Assembly: GCF_020873895.1 (NCBI RefSeq)
Contig: NZ_JAHWGT010000019.1
Span: forward strand, 94,579 to 158,578
Direction of reading: 5' to 3'
DNA length: 64,000 bases
Source: Streptomyces sp. DH12
GTDB lineage: Bacteria; Actinomycetota; Actinomycetes; Streptomycetales; Streptomycetaceae
Part shown: positions 61,332 through 64,000 of the stretch, piece by piece
Layout of the letters: each line of letters begins with the position of its first letter
How positions within the stretch are numbered: the first letter of the stretch is position 1
Translations under genes and position numbers: made by a program
The notes under the pieces: model-generated
Told to the model about the DNA's origin: nothing
Database searches by the model: none
Seen by the model: only the letters and a program-made list of their open reading frames with translations

Positions 61332-62356
61332 CGGCGGACCCCGCCGCGCCCGGCGCGGACGTCGCCTTCACCACCTCCGGCACGACCGGCGCGCCCGTCA
61401 CCTGGCTGCGCACCACCGGGCAGCTCGCGGCGGAAGCCGCCCTGCTGGCCGAGGAGCTCGGACCGGTGGACCACGTGGTGTCGTACGCGCCGGCCCGCCA
61501 CCTGTACGGCCGGATCCTCGGCGTGGAGGTCCCCCGCCTGCTCGGCGCCCCGGTGACCGACCACGGGGACGACCCGCTCGTCCCGCCCGCGCTCGACCGC
61601 GGGGCGCGCACCCTCGTGGTGTGCCTGCCCTCCACCTGGCAGCTGTTGCTGCGCCGGCTCCCCCGCCTGGCGGAGTGCCGCGCCGTCGTGGCCGTGCACA
61701 GCACCGCCCGAGTCCCGCGGGCCGCCCACGAGGTGGCGGGGCGGCTGGCGGGGACGGGCTTCCGGGCCGTCGACGTCCTCGGCTCGACCGAGACGGGAGC
61801 GGTCGCGACGCGCCCCGTGGACCCCGTACGGCGGGAGGAGGGAGTGTGGCGGCTGCTGCCGGACGTCACCTGGGACGGCGCCGACGCGGCGCCGGGCGCC
61901 GCCCCGCCCGCCGCCGCGCGGCTCACCGTGGGCGGACCGAGACTGGCCCGGCAGCCCGGCGGGCCCCGGCCCGCGACGGTGACCATGCCCGACCTCGTCG
62001 TACCGGCCGGGCCCCGCGGCTTCCGGCGGCTCGGACGCTCACCGGGGCTGGTCAAGGTCAACGGCGTCCGCTGCGACCTGGGCCTGGTGGAGGCGCTGGT
62101 ACGGCGGGTCGCCCCGGGGGCGGACGCCGTGTGCGTCCCCGTCGCCGACGAGGTCCGCGGCGAGCACTACGCGCTGTACTACGCGGGCCCGTCGGCGGTC
62201 GGACCGGCCGAACTCCGCGCCCGCCTCGCCACCGCGCTGGGCACCCTGCCCGGGCCGCGGTCGGTCGCCCGCGTACGGCGGCTGCCGTCCCCCGTGCCCG
62301 TACCCATGCCTGTGCCTGTGCCCCCGTCCGCGGTCGCCACCGGGGAGGAGCTGTGA
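61328..62356 (+). CDS. Short AMP-dependent ligase (likely acyl-ACP ligase)
   Basis: This 342-aa adenylate-forming protein lacks most of the usual N-terminal subdomain. It keeps the P-loop TTSGTTGAP near its start, the adenine-binding VLGSTETGAV and a hinge-like GRSPGLVKVNGVRC. The C-terminal lid is short and ends in a PVPVPMPVPV tail encoded by repeated DNA. Similar short AMP ligases load aryl or acyl groups onto ACPs in aryl-polyene-type clusters. Its position between the ACP and the ammonia-lyase genes suggests it loads the lyase product. The GTG start overlaps the ACP stop. Confidence 0.85.
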   Translation: MTADPAAPGADVAFTTSGTTGAPVTWLRTTGQLAAEAALLAEELGPVDHVVSYAPARHLYGRILGVEVPRLLGAPVTDHGDDPLVPPALDRGARTLVVCLPSTWQLLLRRLPRLAECRAVVAVHSTARVPRAAHEVAGRLAGTGFRAVDVLGSTETGAVATRPVDPVRREEGVWRLLPDVTWDGADAAPGAAPPAAARLTVGGPRLARQPGGPRPATVTMPDLVVPAGPRGFRRLGRSPGLVKVNGVRCDLGLVEALVRRVAPGADAVCVPVADEVRGEHYALYYAGPSAVGPAELRARLATALGTLPGPRSVARVRRLPSPVPVPMPVPVPPSAVATGEEL

Positions 62357-63864
62357 CCGGCCCGGTGAACGGCGCGGAGGCCGGTTCCACCACCCCTTCC
62401 GCTGACGGGCCCGTGGCGCGGCTGCTCGCCGCGAGCGGATGGGACGCCCGCGTCACGCTTGACGACTCCGCGCGGAAGCGGATGCAGGTGAGCCGTGAGA
62501 CCTTCGCCCGCTTCTCCCGCACCCACGACGTCTACGGCGTGACGCGCGGCTTCGGCCCCCTCGTCGGCTACCCCGCCGACCCCGACCGCGGCGCCCAGGG
62601 ACTCGGGCTCGTACGGCACCTGGCGACCGGCCAGGGCCGACCGCTGCCCCCCGCCGTCACCCGGACCATGCTGTGGCTGCGCCTGCGCTCCATGGCCGCC
62701 GGACACTCAGCGGTCGACACCGCGCTGTGGCAGGCCCTCGCCGACCAGTGGAACGCGGGCTTCACCCCGGTCGTCCCCGAGGACGGCAGCCTCAGTGCCA
62801 GCGGCGACCTCGTACCCCTCGCCCACGCCGCGCTGGCCGCGACCGGCGCCGACGAGTCCCAACGCGCCTGGGCCGACCCGGCCGGCCCGCCCGACGGCGG
62901 CCACCGCCCGCCCGGCGAGGTGCTGCGCCGCCTCGGGGTCCCCGGGGTGGTGTGGGACGCCCGAGGGGCGCTCGCCTTCGTCAACGGGTCCAGCGCCGGA
63001 CTCGCCCTGGCCCTGCACAACCACCGAGACCTGGCCGGGGCGACCCGGCTCGCGGCCGTGGCGACCGGCCGGCTCGCCGCCGTGCTCGGCGCCGACCCCG
63101 ACCCGTACCACGACGCGCTGAGCCGCGTCCGCAACCAGCCGGGGCAGCGGCGGGCCGCGGCGCTCATCCGCGCCGAACTGCCGCCCGGCCACGTCGGGGC
63201 CGGCGGCCGGCCCCTGCAGGAGCGGTACTCGCTGCGGTGCGCCCCGCAGGTCCTCGGCGCCGTCCTGGACCAACTGCGCTTCCAGGAGGAGGTGCTGGTC
63301 GCCGAGGCGGAGGGCTGCACCGACAACCCGGTCACCGTCGACGGCACGGTGCGGCACGGCGGCAACTTCCACGCCGCGCCGGTCGCCCTGGCCTCCGAGT
63401 CGCACGCCGGCTGCGTCCACCAGGTCGCCCTGCTGATGGAACGCCAACTGGCCCTCCTCCTCGACCCGCGCGCCAACGGCGGCCTGCCCCCGCTGCTCGC
63501 GGCCCGCCCCGGCCGGGACAGCGGGCTCGCCGGGGTGCAGATCGCCGCCTCCTCCCACCTGTCGAGGATCCGGCAGTTCGGCTACCCGGCGTCGATGACC
63601 ACGATTCCCACCAATCTCGACAACCAGGACCACGTGCCCCTCGCCCTCAACAGCGCCGTCGCCGTGGCCGGGATGCTGACCCGGCTGCGGTGGATCGCCG
63701 GGGCGCTGCTCCTGGCGCTCACCGAGGCCGCCCGGCGCACCGGATCACCCGCGGACGGGCTGTGGGAGGTCCTGGCGGACGCCGCCCCGCCCCTCCTGCG
63801 CGACCGTCCGCTCGCGGGCGAGGTCGCCGCCCTGGCCGAACTCGCCCTGGGCACCGATCGCTAG
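62353..63864 (+). CDS. MIO-type aromatic amino acid ammonia lyase or aminomutase
   Basis: This 503-aa protein belongs to the HAL/PAL/TAL family. The MIO group forms from Ala149-Ser150-Gly151 in SLSASGDLVPL. Other active-site residues are Tyr61 (VYGVTRGFG), Asn211 (FVNGSS), Tyr292 and Arg295 (ERYSLRC). The selectivity pair is His89-Leu90 in VRHLATG, the pair found in tyrosine ammonia lyase, and the HAL-specific NQEDH is replaced by DNQDH. Tyrosine is therefore the likely substrate, giving coumarate or beta-tyrosine. The usual NTG/TTG of the inner loop is TRG. The GTG start has GGGGAGGAG upstream and overlaps the ligase. It is the last rightward gene. Confidence 0.9.
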   Translation: MTGPVNGAEAGSTTPSADGPVARLLAASGWDARVTLDDSARKRMQVSRETFARFSRTHDVYGVTRGFGPLVGYPADPDRGAQGLGLVRHLATGQGRPLPPAVTRTMLWLRLRSMAAGHSAVDTALWQALADQWNAGFTPVVPEDGSLSASGDLVPLAHAALAATGADESQRAWADPAGPPDGGHRPPGEVLRRLGVPGVVWDARGALAFVNGSSAGLALALHNHRDLAGATRLAAVATGRLAAVLGADPDPYHDALSRVRNQPGQRRAAALIRAELPPGHVGAGGRPLQERYSLRCAPQVLGAVLDQLRFQEEVLVAEAEGCTDNPVTVDGTVRHGGNFHAAPVALASESHAGCVHQVALLMERQLALLLDPRANGGLPPLLAARPGRDSGLAGVQIAASSHLSRIRQFGYPASMTTIPTNLDNQDHVPLALNSAVAVAGMLTRLRWIAGALLLALTEAARRTGSPADGLWEVLADAAPPLLRDRPLAGEVAALAELALGTDR

Positions 63865-63940
63865 GGGGTGTCCCGCCGATCATGCGGGGCTCCCGACGCC
63901 CGGTGCCGCGCCTCGCCGCGTTGCCGTCGGTCGCCGATGA

Positions 63941-64000
63941 GCCGGAACTCCACCGTGGCGGCCGGGCGGACCGCCCCGGCCGCCACGGTGGAGTTCCGGC
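63941..64000. terminator. Perfect 26-bp hairpin at the end of the rightward operon
   Basis: Two perfect 26-bp arms surround an 8-nt loop (CGGACCGC), beginning 77 nt after the ammonia-lyase stop codon. The arm ends exactly at the window edge, so it may be longer. It is a very strong terminator candidate, with no T-tract seen; alternatively it is the inner part of a mobile or regulatory repeat that starts beyond the window. Confidence 0.75.

Noticed and set aside
62353-63864. Catabolic histidine ammonia lyase (HutH)
   Set aside because: The His-Leu selectivity pair and the loss of the HAL-specific Glu segment fit tyrosine enzymes, and the gene is coupled to an ACP and an AMP ligase.

Overview
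The window is very GC-rich actinomycete DNA, almost certainly from a Streptomyces or close relative. Third codon positions are nearly all G or C, GTG starts are common, genes are packed with many 4-nt ATGA/GTGA overlaps, and there are typical streptomycete families (DUF5133, DUF6230/DUF6114, PP2C phosphatases with STAS and anti-sigma-like kinases, MSMEG_6728-type glycosylase). No rRNA, tRNA, CRISPR array, insertion sequence or phage gene is visible.

Region A (1-12,693) is a leftward operon of about ten genes that looks like a lysine-centred specialised-metabolism cluster. From its 5' end it encodes a small membrane or secreted peptide, a type II thioesterase, a PEP mutase/isocitrate lyase-family enzyme, an unusual KAS III-like enzyme, a large haem-oxygenase-like diiron oxidase, an acyl-CoA dehydrogenase, a P450, a saccharopine dehydrogenase pair (Lys1-like and Lys9-like) and an IucD/SidA-type lysine/ornithine N-hydroxylase that runs off the left edge. 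A divergent LuxR-type regulator (11,857-12,693) closes the region. The saccharopine pair would turn lysine into aminoadipate semialdehyde. The N-hydroxylase and the diiron oxidase suggest N-oxidised lysine chemistry. The product is unknown.

Region B (12,700-42,600) is mostly chromosomal housekeeping and accessory genes. It holds a DMT exporter, a hydroxyacid dehydrogenase, a GH35 beta-galactosidase, a GNAT, DUF5133, an ANTAR-GAF-PAS-PP2C phosphatase, a DNA glycosylase-like protein and a phospholipase D. It continues with a DUF6230-DUF6114-secreted protein operon next to a MerR regulator, a nucleoside hydrolase, a PAP2-diacylglycerol kinase fusion, a secreted GH71 glucanase with a complex promoter, CsbD, a cupin, an epimerase-like protein and a CYP152 peroxygenase with a hemerythrin. 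It ends with a VOC protein, RNase HI with a Cys-rich tail, a two-component system next to a drug-type ABC transporter, and a double-headed MerR regulator.

Region C (42,600-47,090) is a partner-switching island: an RsbW-like kinase and a STAS protein to the left, and to the right a translationally coupled trio of PP2C phosphatase, cobalamin-binding protein with CarH-type photoreceptor signatures, and STAS protein. It looks like a light- or B12-responsive input to an anti-sigma switch.

Region D (48,900-64,000) is a second biosynthetic cluster, built around a divergent promoter (57,225-57,423) that carries 11-bp-phased repeats. Leftward are an SDR, three different ATP-grasp ligases, an amidase, a PaaK-type adenylate-forming enzyme and an MFS exporter. 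Rightward are a second PaaK-type enzyme, an alpha/alpha-toroid protein, a Pro1 tautomerase, an acyl carrier protein, a short AMP ligase and an MIO-type ammonia lyase/aminomutase whose selectivity pair (His-Leu) points to tyrosine. No polyketide synthase or NRPS module is present. The set implies a coumaroyl or beta-tyrosine unit, carried on a stand-alone ACP and joined to amino acids by ATP-grasp chemistry. I do not recognise this combination as a described pathway, so it is the best candidate for a new system here. A perfect 26-bp hairpin closes the rightward operon at the window edge.
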